From: Photorhabdus cinerea
Lineage (GTDB): Bacteria > Pseudomonadota > Gammaproteobacteria > Enterobacterales > Enterobacteriaceae
Assembly: GCF_011189575.1 (NCBI RefSeq)
Contig: NZ_PUJW01000008.1
Location: 150,665 to 214,664, forward strand
Length of the DNA stretch: 64,000 bases
Direction: 5' to 3'
Position 1 is the first letter of the stretch; each line of letters starts with the position of its first letter. The notes below the pieces were generated by a model. The model saw only the letters and a program-made list of their open reading frames with translations. It had not been told where the DNA came from and did not search any database. The translations under genes were made by a program, and so were the position numbers. Below are positions 53,101 through 62,063 of the stretch, in pieces.

Positions 53101-53658
53101 TATACTAATGGGCTGCGGTTAAAGGATGTAAATCCGACACCGCGTGGTCAAGTAACAACTGTGGTAGGTTTGGTACTGGCATCCAAAGTGATTATAACCA
53201 AGCGAGGTAACCGGATTGGTCTTTGTACATTGGATGATCGTTCAGGTCGCCTGGAAGTTATGTTATTTTCCGATGCCCTAGAAAGACACCGGCATTTGCT
53301 GGAACAGGACCGAATATTGATAGCTACGGGGCAGGTCAGCTTTGATGACTTCAATGGCGGTCTTAAAATGACAGCACGTGAATTAATGGATATCAGTGAA
53401 GCACGTGAAAAATATGCGCGTGGGCTTGCTATCTCGCTGTCGGACAGGCAAATTGATAATCAATTGTTAAGCCGTCTTCGTGGCACACTGGAACCATATC
53501 GTTCAGGTACGATACCGGTTCATCTTTATTACCAGAGGGAAGACGCCCGCGCCCGTTTAAGATTTGGCGCGACGTGGAGGGTAACACCAACGGATAACCT
53601 TCTGACAGATCTGCGAACTCTGCTGGGTAATGAGCAGGTAGAATTAGAATTTGACTAA
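50176..53658 (+). CDS. dnaE: DNA polymerase III alpha subunit
   Basis: Replicative polymerase, 1160 residues as in E. coli. An N-terminal PHP domain (HLRVHSDYSMIDGLA) is followed by the C-family polymerase palm with the catalytic aspartates in PDFDVDFCMEKRD (~residue 400), then fingers, a tandem HhH domain and an OB fold. The internal clamp-binding motif QTDMF is present in EAIGQTDMFGVL (~residue 920). 12 bases separate it from accA. Confidence 0.98.
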   Translation: MADPRFVHLRVHSDYSMIDGLAKTGPLVKKVAQLGMPTFAITDFTNLCGLVRFYGSAHGAGIKPIIGADFYMESELLGDEYAYLTILARNNTGYHNLTLLISEAYQQGYGAAGPTIKQEWLINRKEGLILLSGGRMGDVGKFLLRGNRVMVDQCLEFYQEHFPDCYYLELIRTGRADEENYLHAAVALATEKSLPVVATNDVCFIDKEDFDAHEIRVAIHDGYTLADPKRPRNYSPQQYLRSEHEMCELFSDIPEALENSVEIAKRCNVTIRLGEYFLPQFPTGEMSTEDYLVEKSKQGLEERLEFLYPEPEVRAEKRPEYDERLDVELRVINQMGFPGYFLIVMEFIQWSKDNGVPVGPGRGSGAGSLVAYALKITDLDPLEFDLLFERFLNPERVSMPDFDVDFCMEKRDLVIDHVADIYGRDAVSQIITFGTMAAKAVIRDVGRVLGHPYGFVDRISKLIPLDPGMTLEKAFIAEPQLPEFYESDEEVKALIDMARKLEGVTRNAGKHAGGVVIAPTKITDFSPLYCDPEGLNPVTQFDKNDVEYAGLVKFDFLGLRTLTIINWALEMINAGRAKKGLELIDITAIPLNDTKSFDMLQRAETTAVFQLESRGMKDLIKRLRPDCFEDMIALVALFRPGPLQSGMVDNFIDRKHGREEISYPDIQWQHESLQPVLEPTYGIILYQEQVMQIAQVLAGYTLGGADMLRRAMGKKKPEEMAKQRSVFEEGAKKLGIDGELAMKIFDLVEKFAGYGFNKSHSAAYALVSYQTLWLKAHYPAEFMAAVMTADMDNTEKVVGLIDECWRMGLKILPPDINSGLYHFHVNDDGEIVYGIGAIKGVGEGPIEAIIEARKKDGYFRELFDLCARVDTKKLNRRVMEKLIMSGAFDRLGPHRAALMSSLEDALKAADQHAKAEAIGQTDMFGVLAEAPEEVERSYANVSQWTEQVVLDGERETLGLYLTGHPITRYLKEIERYTNGLRLKDVNPTPRGQVTTVVGLVLASKVIITKRGNRIGLCTLDDRSGRLEVMLFSDALERHRHLLEQDRILIATGQVSFDDFNGGLKMTARELMDISEAREKYARGLAISLSDRQIDNQLLSRLRGTLEPYRSGTIPVHLYYQREDARARLRFGATWRVTPTDNLLTDLRTLLGNEQVELEFD

Positions 53659-53670
53659 AATAGGAATGTT

Positions 53671-54630
53671 ATGAGTCTGAATTTTCTTGAATTTGAACAG
53701 CCGATTGCCGAGCTGGAAGCGAAAATTGATTCGCTAACCGCAGTTAGCCGTCAAGATGAAAAATTAGATATAAATCTGGATGAAGAAGTACAACGTTTGC
53801 GGGAAAAGAGTCTGGAACTGACTCGCAAAATCTTTTCAGATTTAGGGGCCTGGCAGATTGCTCAGCTTGCACGTCACCCACGTCGTCCGTATACGTTGGA
53901 CTATATTCAGCATATTTTTACTGATTTTGAAGAGTTAGCGGGTGATCGCGCTTATGCTGATGACAAAGCGATTGTTGGTGGTCTGGCTCGTATTGATGGG
54001 CGACCTGTGATGATTATTGGTCATCAAAAAGGCCGTGAAACTAAAGAAAAAATTCGTCGTAATTTCGGTATGCCAGCGCCAGAAGGCTACCGTAAGGCTT
54101 TACGTCTGATGGAAATGGCAGAACGTTTTAAACTGCCAATTATCACTTTCATTGATACTCCAGGCGCATATCCGGGTGTTGGTGCAGAAGAACGTGGTCA
54201 GTCTGAGGCTATTGCTCGCAACCTTCTTGAAATGTCCCGTCTGTCTGTGCCTGTTATTTGTACTGTAATTGGTGAAGGCGGTTCCGGTGGTGCGTTGGCG
54301 ATTGGCGTTGGTGATAAAGTGAATATGCTGCAATACAGCACCTATTCTGTTATCTCTCCGGAAGGCTGCGCTTCAATTTTGTGGAAAAGTGCAGAAAAAG
54401 CACCACTTGCGGCGGAAGCGATGGGGATTACCGCCCCTCGTTTGAAAGAGCTGGAATTAATCGATACTGTGATCCAGGAACCATTAGGTGGTGCGCATCG
54501 TGATTACGAAGCAGTATCAGTATCGTTGAAGGCTCAATTGTTGATTGATCTGGCCGATCTTGATCATTTGGCCTCTGAAGAATTGATCAAGCGCCGATAT
54601 CAGCGTCTGATGCAATATGGTTATTCTTGA
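53671..54630 (+). CDS. accA: Acetyl-CoA carboxylase carboxyltransferase alpha subunit
   Basis: With AccD transfers CO2 from carboxybiotin to acetyl-CoA, giving malonyl-CoA. 319 residues as in E. coli. Crotonase-like fold; GEGGSGGALAIGVGD forms the oxyanion site. TAGGA precedes the ATG. Last gene of the dnaE-accA unit; E. coli has ldcC next, which is absent here. Confidence 0.97.
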   Translation: MSLNFLEFEQPIAELEAKIDSLTAVSRQDEKLDINLDEEVQRLREKSLELTRKIFSDLGAWQIAQLARHPRRPYTLDYIQHIFTDFEELAGDRAYADDKAIVGGLARIDGRPVMIIGHQKGRETKEKIRRNFGMPAPEGYRKALRLMEMAERFKLPIITFIDTPGAYPGVGAEERGQSEAIARNLLEMSRLSVPVICTVIGEGGSGGALAIGVGDKVNMLQYSTYSVISPEGCASILWKSAEKAPLAAEAMGITAPRLKELELIDTVIQEPLGGAHRDYEAVSVSLKAQLLIDLADLDHLASEELIKRRYQRLMQYGYS

Positions 54631-54650
54631 TATCTGAATTAACTATTTAA

Positions 54651-54692
54651 TAAGGGATGCAAGTGATGAATTTCAGTCACCTTTATCCCTTA
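54651..54692 (+). terminator. Probable terminator after accA
   Basis: TAAGGGAT/ATCCCTTA outer stem with an inner GTGA/TCAC stem, followed by CTGTTTCTGCTTTTTT. A two-part hairpin, moderately convincing. Confidence 0.5.
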
Positions 54693-54774
54693 CTGTTTCT
54701 GCTTTTTTGCCATTTTTTATTCTTAATGATAATCAATTCAAATTGTTACAAGCTAAGGGATTCTTGAATCTGTA

Positions 54775-56103
54775 ATGACAAACATTGATGAGCGGCTATT
54801 TGTCACTTTGGCTAAGCAGCTTGGTAAACATAAGAAAATCTTGGTTGGGTTCAGTGGTGGGTTAGACTCCTCAGTTTTGCTTCATTTGCTGGTTAATTGG
54901 CGTAATCAGTACAATCAGGATGTTCAACTAAGAGCAATCCATATTCACCATGGTTTAAACATAAAAGCAGATCAGTGGGTTAAACATTGCCAACAGATCT
55001 GTGATGACTGGCAGGTTGAATTTTTTTCTGAAAGAGTAACGATAGATGCGCGCCAAAAGGGTATTGAAGCTACTGCCCGTGATGCCCGATATCAGGTATT
55101 CAAGCGTGAATTACAAAAAGATGAAATTCTGGTAACAGCCCAGCATCTTGATGATCAGGCAGAAACTTTTTTATTGGCATTAAAGCGTGGTAGTGGGCCG
55201 GCTGGTCTTGCTTCTATGCCTTCAATTGCCGTATTTGCAGATACATTATTGCTACGTCCGTTACTTGGTTATAGCCGGGATGAACTAGAAATATATGCCA
55301 GTGAACACTGTCTAACTTGGATTGAAGACGACAGTAATCAAGATGATCGCTATGATCGAAATTTTCTGCGCTTACATATTATGCCGTTACTGAATCAACG
55401 CTGGCCGCATTTTCCACAGTCTGTTGCACGTAGTGCAAATTTATGTGGTGAGCAAGAGCTGCTTCTTGATGAGTTATTGAATGAATCGCTAAAAAAATTG
55501 ATAACTCAGGATGGTGCTTTGGCTATTTCGCCTTTGGATGGGTATTCAGAAGCAAAACGAAATGCTTTGTTGCGTCGTTGGTTTGGTTATCATGGCATGA
55601 AAATGCCTTCGCGAGAGCAGCTTCATAGACTTTGGTATGAGGTGGCTATTGCCCGTATTGATGCTGAACCACGGTTACAATTTGGTCAGCATGATGTACG
55701 CCGTTATAAGCAAAAACTTTGGCTAGTTCCTCAATTACAACCTTTGAGAGATATTATTCTTGAATGGGATATTTGCAACACTTTGGTATTACCGGATAGC
55801 TTAGGAAAACTGAATATTTCTGATTGCGGTATTAAAGTCAGGGCTCCAACTGATAATGAGCGGGTGACTATCCGTTTTGGTGTTCAAGGAATGATGAGTA
55901 TTGTGGGCCGTCAACACTCTCGGCACAGTAAAAAATTGTGGCAGGAGTTTGGAGTTGCTCCGTGGCTTAGAGAGCGAATTCCATTGCTTTATTACAATGA
56001 ACAATTGATGGCTGCATTGGGTATTTTTGTCACTAAAGAAAGCGAAGTAGCAGAAGGGCAGGAAATATTGACAATTAACTGGAATAAAACGCTGTTAAAA
56101 TAA
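54775..56103 (+). CDS. tilS: tRNA(Ile)-lysidine synthase
   Basis: Modifies C34 of the CAU-anticodon tRNA-Ile to lysidine so that it reads AUA. 442 residues (E. coli 432). The N-terminal PP-loop VGFSGGLDSSVLLHLL binds ATP, and AQHLDDQAETFLL is the next conserved block. The C-terminal domains bind tRNA. A good terminator follows; convergent with rof. Confidence 0.96.
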   Translation: MTNIDERLFVTLAKQLGKHKKILVGFSGGLDSSVLLHLLVNWRNQYNQDVQLRAIHIHHGLNIKADQWVKHCQQICDDWQVEFFSERVTIDARQKGIEATARDARYQVFKRELQKDEILVTAQHLDDQAETFLLALKRGSGPAGLASMPSIAVFADTLLLRPLLGYSRDELEIYASEHCLTWIEDDSNQDDRYDRNFLRLHIMPLLNQRWPHFPQSVARSANLCGEQELLLDELLNESLKKLITQDGALAISPLDGYSEAKRNALLRRWFGYHGMKMPSREQLHRLWYEVAIARIDAEPRLQFGQHDVRRYKQKLWLVPQLQPLRDIILEWDICNTLVLPDSLGKLNISDCGIKVRAPTDNERVTIRFGVQGMMSIVGRQHSRHSKKLWQEFGVAPWLRERIPLLYYNEQLMAALGIFVTKESEVAEGQEILTINWNKTLLK

Positions 56104-56110
56104 AAAGTTA

Positions 56111-56135
56111 AGCCGCCTTTGGCGGCTCTATTTTG
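56111..56135. terminator. Bidirectional terminator between tilS and rof
   Basis: AGCCGCC/GGCGGCT with a TTT loop. It is followed by TATTTTG on the plus strand and, on the minus strand, by TTAACTTTTTA. Confidence 0.8.
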
Positions 56136-56138
56136 TAT

Positions 56139-56405
56139 TCAGGATTCGGAGTGTTCAATAATAACAGTACCAATTTTAGGGTTACTAAAACTAGCAATAT
56201 AATCCAACCGTAATTCACGGGGGTTGTCTTCTGTTTCGATTATCAGGTATTCAACTTTTTTCTTTAAAACCAAATCACAGGCTTTTCCTTCAATAACTTC
56301 ACCACCCCGCAACTTTATGTGCAGGTGGAGTTGATGTTGGCAAGCCAACTCAAGGTTGTCATAGTCGTCACAGTTAATTGGTTGATATTCAGTATTTATA
56401 GACAT
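56139..56405 (-). CDS. rof: Rho-binding antiterminator Rof
   Basis: Small Sm-like protein that binds Rho and inhibits Rho-dependent termination (E. coli YaeO). 88 residues. YQPINCDDYDNLELACQH and REL RLDYIASFSNPKIGTV-type blocks match the family. E. coli yaeP, which normally precedes rof, is not found here. Confidence 0.93.
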   Translation of the reverse strand: MSINTEYQPINCDDYDNLELACQHQLHLHIKLRGGEVIEGKACDLVLKKKVEYLIIETEDNPRELRLDYIASFSNPKIGTVIIEHSES

Positions 56406-56673
56406 ATTTGCTCACCACTATGGTTAGTGGCGGTTATTGCCGCCTGTGGTTGTTAAAATTGTAACTCAAAAGCACTATTAATGACTATAGCACAGGAAAT
56501 CAGTCGTGATTAATGAATAACTTTGGCTGTTTCCCTTGAACAGTAAATAAATAAAAGTTTGATTTCACAGTAAGTTCCGGGCAAAGGTATTAAAATCAGA
56601 TCATTTCGCTATTATTGGGCAACGCCCTTAAAAAGGCGATTCACAAAGCCCATTATACTGTTTGGAGATAAAT

Positions 56674-57339
56674 ATGAATAAAAAACTTTTGGCAGCGTTA
56701 GTTGCTGTGGGCGTAAGTACTTTGATGGGATGTAAAAGTAACTTACCACAACAAACGAGTTCACAGCTAGTAGATCAGACTTTTCAGGGGGTTCTTCCTT
56801 GTGCTGATTGTTCTGGTATTGACACCACACTGTTATTGGATGGTGATGGTAATTATATTCTGGAACAAACTTATCTTGGTACCCGTGATGGTGACTCGTC
56901 ATTCTTTGAATCTGGTCAATGGGTGAAAGACGGAGAAAAAATTCGCCTGACAAAATCAGATGATCAGAAATATTACTATCTGCTGAAAGGTGGAAACTTG
57001 GTGATGCTGGATATTGAAGGCAATCCAATTGAATCACAATTCAACTATGAGCTGAAACGGGTAACACCGAAGAAACTGGTTGGTGAATACAGTTATATGG
57101 CTGATGCAGCTTCATTTACTGATTGTAATACAGGTAAGCAGTATGCCGTAACGGAAAGTTTGGATTTGGAGCGAGGTTATCATCAAGTTGGTGTAGACGG
57201 GGGAACACCAGTTTATGTTGAAGTTGAAGGTTATTATAGCGTGAGACCTTCAATGGAAGATGGGCAATTTGATCCTGCCCTGATTCAGACGGGTAAAATC
57301 CGTTTCGATAAATCAAAATCTTGTAATACGAAGAAATAA
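56674..57339 (+). CDS. nlpE: Outer-membrane lipoprotein NlpE (CutF)
   Basis: Lipoprotein sensor that activates the Cpx envelope stress response on surface contact or when its transport or folding fails. The ATG at 56674, behind GGAGA, gives 221 residues (E. coli 236). Lipobox LMGC. The N-terminal domain has the CxxC motif LPCADCSGID. Two further Cys (TDCNTG and KSCNTKK) in the C-terminal domain could form the redox-sensing pair. A start four codons upstream is unlikely. Confidence 0.92.
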   Translation: MNKKLLAALVAVGVSTLMGCKSNLPQQTSSQLVDQTFQGVLPCADCSGIDTTLLLDGDGNYILEQTYLGTRDGDSSFFESGQWVKDGEKIRLTKSDDQKYYYLLKGGNLVMLDIEGNPIESQFNYELKRVTPKKLVGEYSYMADAASFTDCNTGKQYAVTESLDLERGYHQVGVDGGTPVYVEVEGYYSVRPSMEDGQFDPALIQTGKIRFDKSKSCNTKK

Positions 57340-57356
57340 TTCAGGGTTCAGTATTG

Positions 57357-57404
57357 ATGGTGATAATGGTTATGGCATCTTAACGATCTGACCATTATCA
57401 CCAT
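57357..57404. terminator. Hairpin between convergent nlpE and proS
   Basis: ATGGTGATAATGGT/ACCATTATCACCAT, a perfect 14-bp stem with a 20-base loop. No strong T run. Possibly a shared terminator or mRNA 3' protection element. Confidence 0.4.
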
Positions 57405-57431
57405 ATTGCTCAATGAATTGGTGTAATAACT

Positions 57432-59156
57432 TTAATTAATAAAACCAAGTTGTTGCTTCAAATAATCAACAACATCATCCAGTTTTAACATCTGTTTTTC
57501 ATCATTGCGACGATATTTATATTCTACTTCTCCATTATCCAGATTACGGTCGCCAATAACTATCGTATGTGGTACACCGATAAGTTCCATATCAGCGAAC
57601 ATCACGCCTGGACGTTCCTTGCGATCATCAAAAATCACGTCAATACCGCTGGCGCGCAGATCAGCATACAGTTTTTCTGCAATTTCCTTTACACGATATG
57701 ATTTGTGCATATTCATTGGCAGAATAGCAACCTGGAATGGCGCGATTGCATCAGGCCAGATGATACCGCGGTTATCGTGATTCTGTTCAATCGCTGCTGC
57801 GACAATACGGGTAACACCAATACCATAACAACCCATAGTGGTGATCTGGTTGTGGCCGTCTTCGCTTTGAACGGTTGCTTTCATTGCATCAGAATATTTG
57901 GTACCTAGCTGGAATATATGACCAACTTCGATACCTCGTTTGATGAGCAATGTACCTTTACCATCTGGGCTAGAATCACCTTCAACAACATTACGGATAT
58001 CAGCAACGTCTGGTATTGGTAGATCACGTTCCCAGTTGATACCGAAATAGTGCTTATCATCAATATTGGCACCGGCGCCAAAGTCGCTCATCACTGCCAC
58101 ACTGCGGTCGATAATAATGGGTATTGGCAGATTGACGGGGCCTAATGAACCTGGACCTGCCCCAACAATTGTACGAATCTCTTCTTCTGTGGCAAAAGTT
58201 AGAGGGCTGGCAACCAATGGTAATTTTTCTGCTTTGATTTCATTAAGTTCATGGTCACCGCGAACCAGTAAGGCAATTAATTTATGGCCTGTATTTTCTG
58301 TCGCGTGAACTATTAGAGTCTTAATAGTTTTCTCAATTGGCAGATTGAATTGTTCAATTAGTTCAGTAATTGTTTTTGCATTCGGAGTATCAACCAGATG
58401 TATATCTTCTGCTGGTGATGAGCGATCATAAGCAGGAGCAATAGCTTCAGCCAGTTCAATATTAGCTGCATAATTGGATTCTGTTGAGAAAACGATATCA
58501 TCTTCCCCGCTGGCAGCCAGGACCTGAAATTCATGGGAAGCACTACCGCCGATAGAACCGGTATCAGCTAGAACAGCTCGGAAATCTAAACCGATACGGG
58601 TAAAGATTTTGCTGTAGGCTGCATACATGTTGTCGTAAGTTTCTTGTAATGATTCCTGAGTAGCATGGAAAGAGTAAGCATCTTTCATCAGGAATTCACG
58701 CGAACGCATTACGCCAAAACGAGGTCGAACTTCGTCGCGGAATTTAGTCTGGATTTGGAACAAAGTTAGTGGTAACTGTTTATATGAACTGACTTCATTG
58801 CGGATTAGATCAGTGACAACTTCTTCATGGGTTGGACCCAATACAAAAGGGCGATCCCCTCGATCAGCAAAACGCAGCAACTCCGGGCCGTATTGTTCCC
58901 AGCGACCACTTTCCTGCCATAAATCTGCCGGCTGCACTACAGGCATAGATATCTCAATCGCTCCAGCATTGTTCATTTCTTCACGAACAATTTTTTCGAC
59001 TTTTTTTAGCACGCGGATACCTGTAGGCATCCAATTATATAGTCCTGAAGCGAGCTTACGGATCATGCCTGCACGAAGCATCAGTTTATGACTGATAACT
59101 TCTGCATCGGCGGGAGTCTCTTTTAATGTAGAGAGCAGATATTGGCTAGTGCGCAT
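57432..59156 (-). CDS. proS: Prolyl-tRNA synthetase
   Basis: Class II synthetase charging tRNA-Pro. 574 residues (E. coli 572), bacterial type with an inserted YbaK-like editing domain (~residues 225-400, with LIALLVRGDHELNEIKAEKL) that hydrolyses Ala-tRNA-Pro. Catalytic blocks: FVLGPTHEEV and TKFRDEVRPRFGVMRSREF (motif 2), GCYGIGVTR (motif 3). Single gene. Confidence 0.97.
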   Translation of the reverse strand: MRTSQYLLSTLKETPADAEVISHKLMLRAGMIRKLASGLYNWMPTGIRVLKKVEKIVREEMNNAGAIEISMPVVQPADLWQESGRWEQYGPELLRFADRGDRPFVLGPTHEEVVTDLIRNEVSSYKQLPLTLFQIQTKFRDEVRPRFGVMRSREFLMKDAYSFHATQESLQETYDNMYAAYSKIFTRIGLDFRAVLADTGSIGGSASHEFQVLAASGEDDIVFSTESNYAANIELAEAIAPAYDRSSPAEDIHLVDTPNAKTITELIEQFNLPIEKTIKTLIVHATENTGHKLIALLVRGDHELNEIKAEKLPLVASPLTFATEEEIRTIVGAGPGSLGPVNLPIPIIIDRSVAVMSDFGAGANIDDKHYFGINWERDLPIPDVADIRNVVEGDSSPDGKGTLLIKRGIEVGHIFQLGTKYSDAMKATVQSEDGHNQITTMGCYGIGVTRIVAAAIEQNHDNRGIIWPDAIAPFQVAILPMNMHKSYRVKEIAEKLYADLRASGIDVIFDDRKERPGVMFADMELIGVPHTIVIGDRNLDNGEVEYKYRRNDEKQMLKLDDVVDYLKQQLGFIN

Positions 59157-59281
59157 TTTAGGGTTCCATTAGAGCAGTAAATTGCTTCTAACTGGCAAAA
59201 ATTTGCCAGTCAATAAAATAGCGAAAATAAGCCTTTAGTCTACCAGTGAGTTTAAGATGCCAAAAGGGTATATATTGATTT

Positions 59282-59989
59282 TTAACGGGGTTCTATGGAG
59301 ACCACTTCAGTCAGTGTGCCACATACTCTCCAACGTACATTAAAATTCAGTAGATGAACAGCATACTCCCGATTTTCTGATTCTCCTCTACGGTAAGCCG
59401 GACGAGGGTCTTGAGCTAGAACCTGGCTGATAAATCGGCGTAAATTCGGGTAAGTGTTTTGAATTAAGATAAGCTGCTGTTCAACGGCAGGTGAAAATAT
59501 CACGTCCATACCGGTAGAAGGTGCTTCCTGAGCAAAACCTGCTATTGCATGTGGCTGACATTCAGCGAAAGGCAGATAAGGTTTGATATCAATAACAGGG
59601 GTACCATCAACTAAATCCATACTACCCAGCTCTAGAGTAACGCTACCTTTTCTGCATTTAATTCCTTTAAGCTCAATCAGAGACATACCAATTGGATTTG
59701 GCCGGAAAGTTGAACGGGTTGCGAATACTCCCATTTTTGCATTTCCACCTAAACGGGGAGGGCGCACCATTGGTTTCCACCCGTCTTCCATTGTTTGGTG
59801 GAAAACAAAAATAACCCATAGATGACTAAATTGTTCTAAACCGCGAACTGCATCTGGTTGATTATAGGGTGGAAGAAGCATTAATTCCCCTCCACCGTCT
59901 TTAATAAGACCTGGTTGACGGGGAACAGCAAATTTCTCTTTATAAGGGGAGTGAATAACCCCTATTTGTGTGAAATGAAAGTTAGTCAT
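59282..59989 (-). CDS. trmO: tRNA (adenine-37 N6) methyltransferase TrmO
   Basis: SAM-dependent N6-methylation of t6A37 in Thr-tRNA (E. coli TsaA/YaeB). The start at 59989 gives 235 residues, as in E. coli; the longer frame runs into rcsF. Single-sheeted beta-barrel family with HLWVIFVFH, RSTFRPNPIGMS and DIKPYLPFAE as signature blocks. The start overlaps the rcsF stop by four bases (ATGA type), so translation is coupled. Confidence 0.95.
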   Translation of the reverse strand: MTNFHFTQIGVIHSPYKEKFAVPRQPGLIKDGGGELMLLPPYNQPDAVRGLEQFSHLWVIFVFHQTMEDGWKPMVRPPRLGGNAKMGVFATRSTFRPNPIGMSLIELKGIKCRKGSVTLELGSMDLVDGTPVIDIKPYLPFAECQPHAIAGFAQEAPSTGMDVIFSPAVEQQLILIQNTYPNLRRFISQVLAQDPRPAYRRGESENREYAVHLLNFNVRWRVCGTLTEVVSIEPR

Positions 59990-60384
59990 TGAGTAATAAG
60001 CAGGGCTGAGCCTTCGCATATTGCTATCTGGTAGCATCCTTGGCCTGATAACATCTCGCATTGATGTAGTAAAATGGCGTTAGCATTCAAATGAGTGGCC
60101 TTCATTATCATTTGGTTACGCGCTATGGTGATATTAGCTGGTGGGTCTTGTAACGAACTACGGCATGATTGACCAGTGACAATCCCTAAATCTTTAAATG
60201 GGGTACCTAACAATTCTTCACTCTTGGTATATAACTTTACGGATAAAGAGTGGTTTGTTTTTTCTCCGGTTGGTAGTTTTTTGAGTCTCATATCTGATAA
60301 TTGAGAAGAATCAGTTAAGGTTGTCTGTTGCATTGAGCATCCTGCTATGAACAGTACTAATAAAGGGACAAGTAGCCGACGCAT
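59986..60384 (-). CDS. rcsF: Outer-membrane lipoprotein RcsF
   Basis: Sensor that reports envelope damage to the Rcs phosphorelay and is displayed through outer-membrane porins by BamA. 132 residues (E. coli 134). Lipobox FIAGC, acylated Cys16. The four disulfide cysteines are kept (GQSC, LLHQC, GQGC, IAIC). The N-terminal linker (~20-50) is less proline-rich than in E. coli. Upstream of trmO. Confidence 0.94.
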   Translation of the reverse strand: MRRLLVPLLVLFIAGCSMQQTTLTDSSQLSDMRLKKLPTGEKTNHSLSVKLYTKSEELLGTPFKDLGIVTGQSCRSSLQDPPANITIARNQMIMKATHLNANAILLHQCEMLSGQGCYQIAICEGSALLITQ

Positions 60385-60470
60385 TAATAATTCCTTGAAT
60401 TATGACAATTAGAGTTAAGTTAATCGATCAGGTTAATAAAAAGGTATCGAAAACATGATGTCATAACATA

Positions 60471-60495
60471 TCAGGCGGACAATTTGTCCGCCTGA
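60471..60495 (-). terminator. Probable terminator of metNIQ
   Basis: TCAGGCGGACA/TGTCCGCCTGA, a perfect 11-bp stem with a three-base loop, about 34 bases beyond the metQ stop. The T run is modest. Confidence 0.6.
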
Positions 60496-60528
60496 TTATT
60501 CTAATATTGATGAGCGTAATATGAAAGA

Positions 60529-61344
60529 TTACCAGCCTTTCACTGCACCACCATTAAAGATCTTATTGGCAGCTTCGTCAACTTCGTCAGATTGATAGGC
60601 TTTAACGAATTTTTTAACATTTTCGGCATCTTTGTTATCTTCACGGCTAACAAGTAGGTTTACATATGGAGAATCTTTATCTTCAACAAATAAACCATCT
60701 TTTGCCGGGGTTAGACCGATCTGGCTTGCATATGTCGTATTAATAATTGCCAGAGCAATTTTTTGATCATCCAGTGAACGCGGTAATTGAGGTGCTTCCA
60801 GTTCAACTAATTTTAGATTTTTAGGATTTTCAACGACGTCTAAAACTGTTGGCAATAAACCTATGCCATCTTTCAGTTTGATTAAGTCTTGCTTCTGTAA
60901 TAACAATAAAGAACGGCCTAAGTTCGTTGGATCGTTTGGTAGTGCAATTTGAGAACCATCCTGCAATTCATCTAGTGACTTGATTTTTTTGGAATAACCA
61001 GCAATTGGATAAACAAAAGAGTTGCCAACAGTGACTAGCTTATAACTACGATCTTTGATTTGTTGATCCAGATAAGGCTTGTGCTGGTATGCATTTAGAT
61101 CAATATCACCTTTACTCAGTGCTTCGTTTGGTAGTACAAAGTCATTAAAAGTTACCAGTTCTACATCAAGACCATATTTATCTTTAGCTACTTTTTTCGC
61201 AATCTCAGCAACTTCTTGCTCTGCACCAACGATAACGCCTACTTTAATATGATTTGGATCTTGTTTTTCCTGACCACAACCAGCCAGAATTAATGAACCT
61301 AAAAGGGCGCTGATGGTTGCGATGGTTCTTAATTTAACAGACAT
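60529..61344 (-). CDS. metQ: Methionine-binding lipoprotein MetQ
   Basis: Substrate-binding protein of the D/L-methionine ABC importer. 271 residues as in E. coli. Lipobox LILAGC (Cys23). NlpA family with VGVIVGAEQEVAEIA, NDFVLPNEALSKGDIDLNAY and IALPNDPTNLGRSL. Third gene of metN-metI-metQ, all on the minus strand. Confidence 0.96.
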   Translation of the reverse strand: MSVKLRTIATISALLGSLILAGCGQEKQDPNHIKVGVIVGAEQEVAEIAKKVAKDKYGLDVELVTFNDFVLPNEALSKGDIDLNAYQHKPYLDQQIKDRSYKLVTVGNSFVYPIAGYSKKIKSLDELQDGSQIALPNDPTNLGRSLLLLQKQDLIKLKDGIGLLPTVLDVVENPKNLKLVELEAPQLPRSLDDQKIALAIINTTYASQIGLTPAKDGLFVEDKDSPYVNLLVSREDNKDAENVKKFVKAYQSDEVDEAANKIFNGGAVKGW

Positions 61345-61409
61345 ACTTTACCCCTATTGAATGCTAATTTATTAACACCTATGTCGGTGCCGTTATTAAA
61401 ATAATTTTA

Positions 61410-62063
61410 TTATTTACGTGTTGTGGCCTTAACTAAACGGTCACCACTTAATTGAATTAAGTAAACTAAAATAATTAATAACACTAATACGGTATTCATT
61501 ACTGTTGCGTTATAGCCGATATAACCATACTGGTAGCCAATCTGGCCTAACCCGCCTGCACCTACAGCACCTCCCATTGCGGAATAACCTACTAAAGTGA
61601 TCAGAGTAATTGTAGCTGCATTGAGCAAACCTGGTAATGCTTCAGGTAACAGAATTTTCTTCACAATCTGGAGCGGAGTTGCTCCCATTGCCCTGGCTGC
61701 TTCAATTAATCCTGATGGAATTTCTAATAAAGCATTTTCCACCATACGAGCAATAAATGGCGCAGCACCTATAGTTAATGGAACAATAGCCGCTTGTAAG
61801 CCGATAGATGTTCCCACAATTAATCTGGTAAAAGGAATCATCCAAACCAGTAAAATAATAAACGGGATAGAACGGAAAATATTAACTATAGCGGAAAGAA
61901 AACGATAGAGTTTATTACTTTCCATAATCTGACCGGGACGAGTGACATATAATAATACACCGATTGGCAGCCCGATAATAAAGCCAAAAAAGCCAGAAAC
62001 AAAAGTCATTACTAGAGTTTCCCAGACGCCTTTAGCCAGTAATAAAATCATTCCTTCAGACAT
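61410..62063 (-). CDS. metI: Methionine ABC transporter permease MetI
   Basis: 217 residues with five membrane segments. EAA loop (EAARAMGATPLQIVKKILLPEALPGL type; key residues Glu-Ala-Ala and Gly) contacts MetN. Overlaps the metN stop by eight bases, so expression is tightly coupled. Confidence 0.96.
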   Translation of the reverse strand: MSEGMILLLAKGVWETLVMTFVSGFFGFIIGLPIGVLLYVTRPGQIMESNKLYRFLSAIVNIFRSIPFIILLVWMIPFTRLIVGTSIGLQAAIVPLTIGAAPFIARMVENALLEIPSGLIEAARAMGATPLQIVKKILLPEALPGLLNAATITLITLVGYSAMGGAVGAGGLGQIGYQYGYIGYNATVMNTVLVLLIILVYLIQLSGDRLVKATTRK

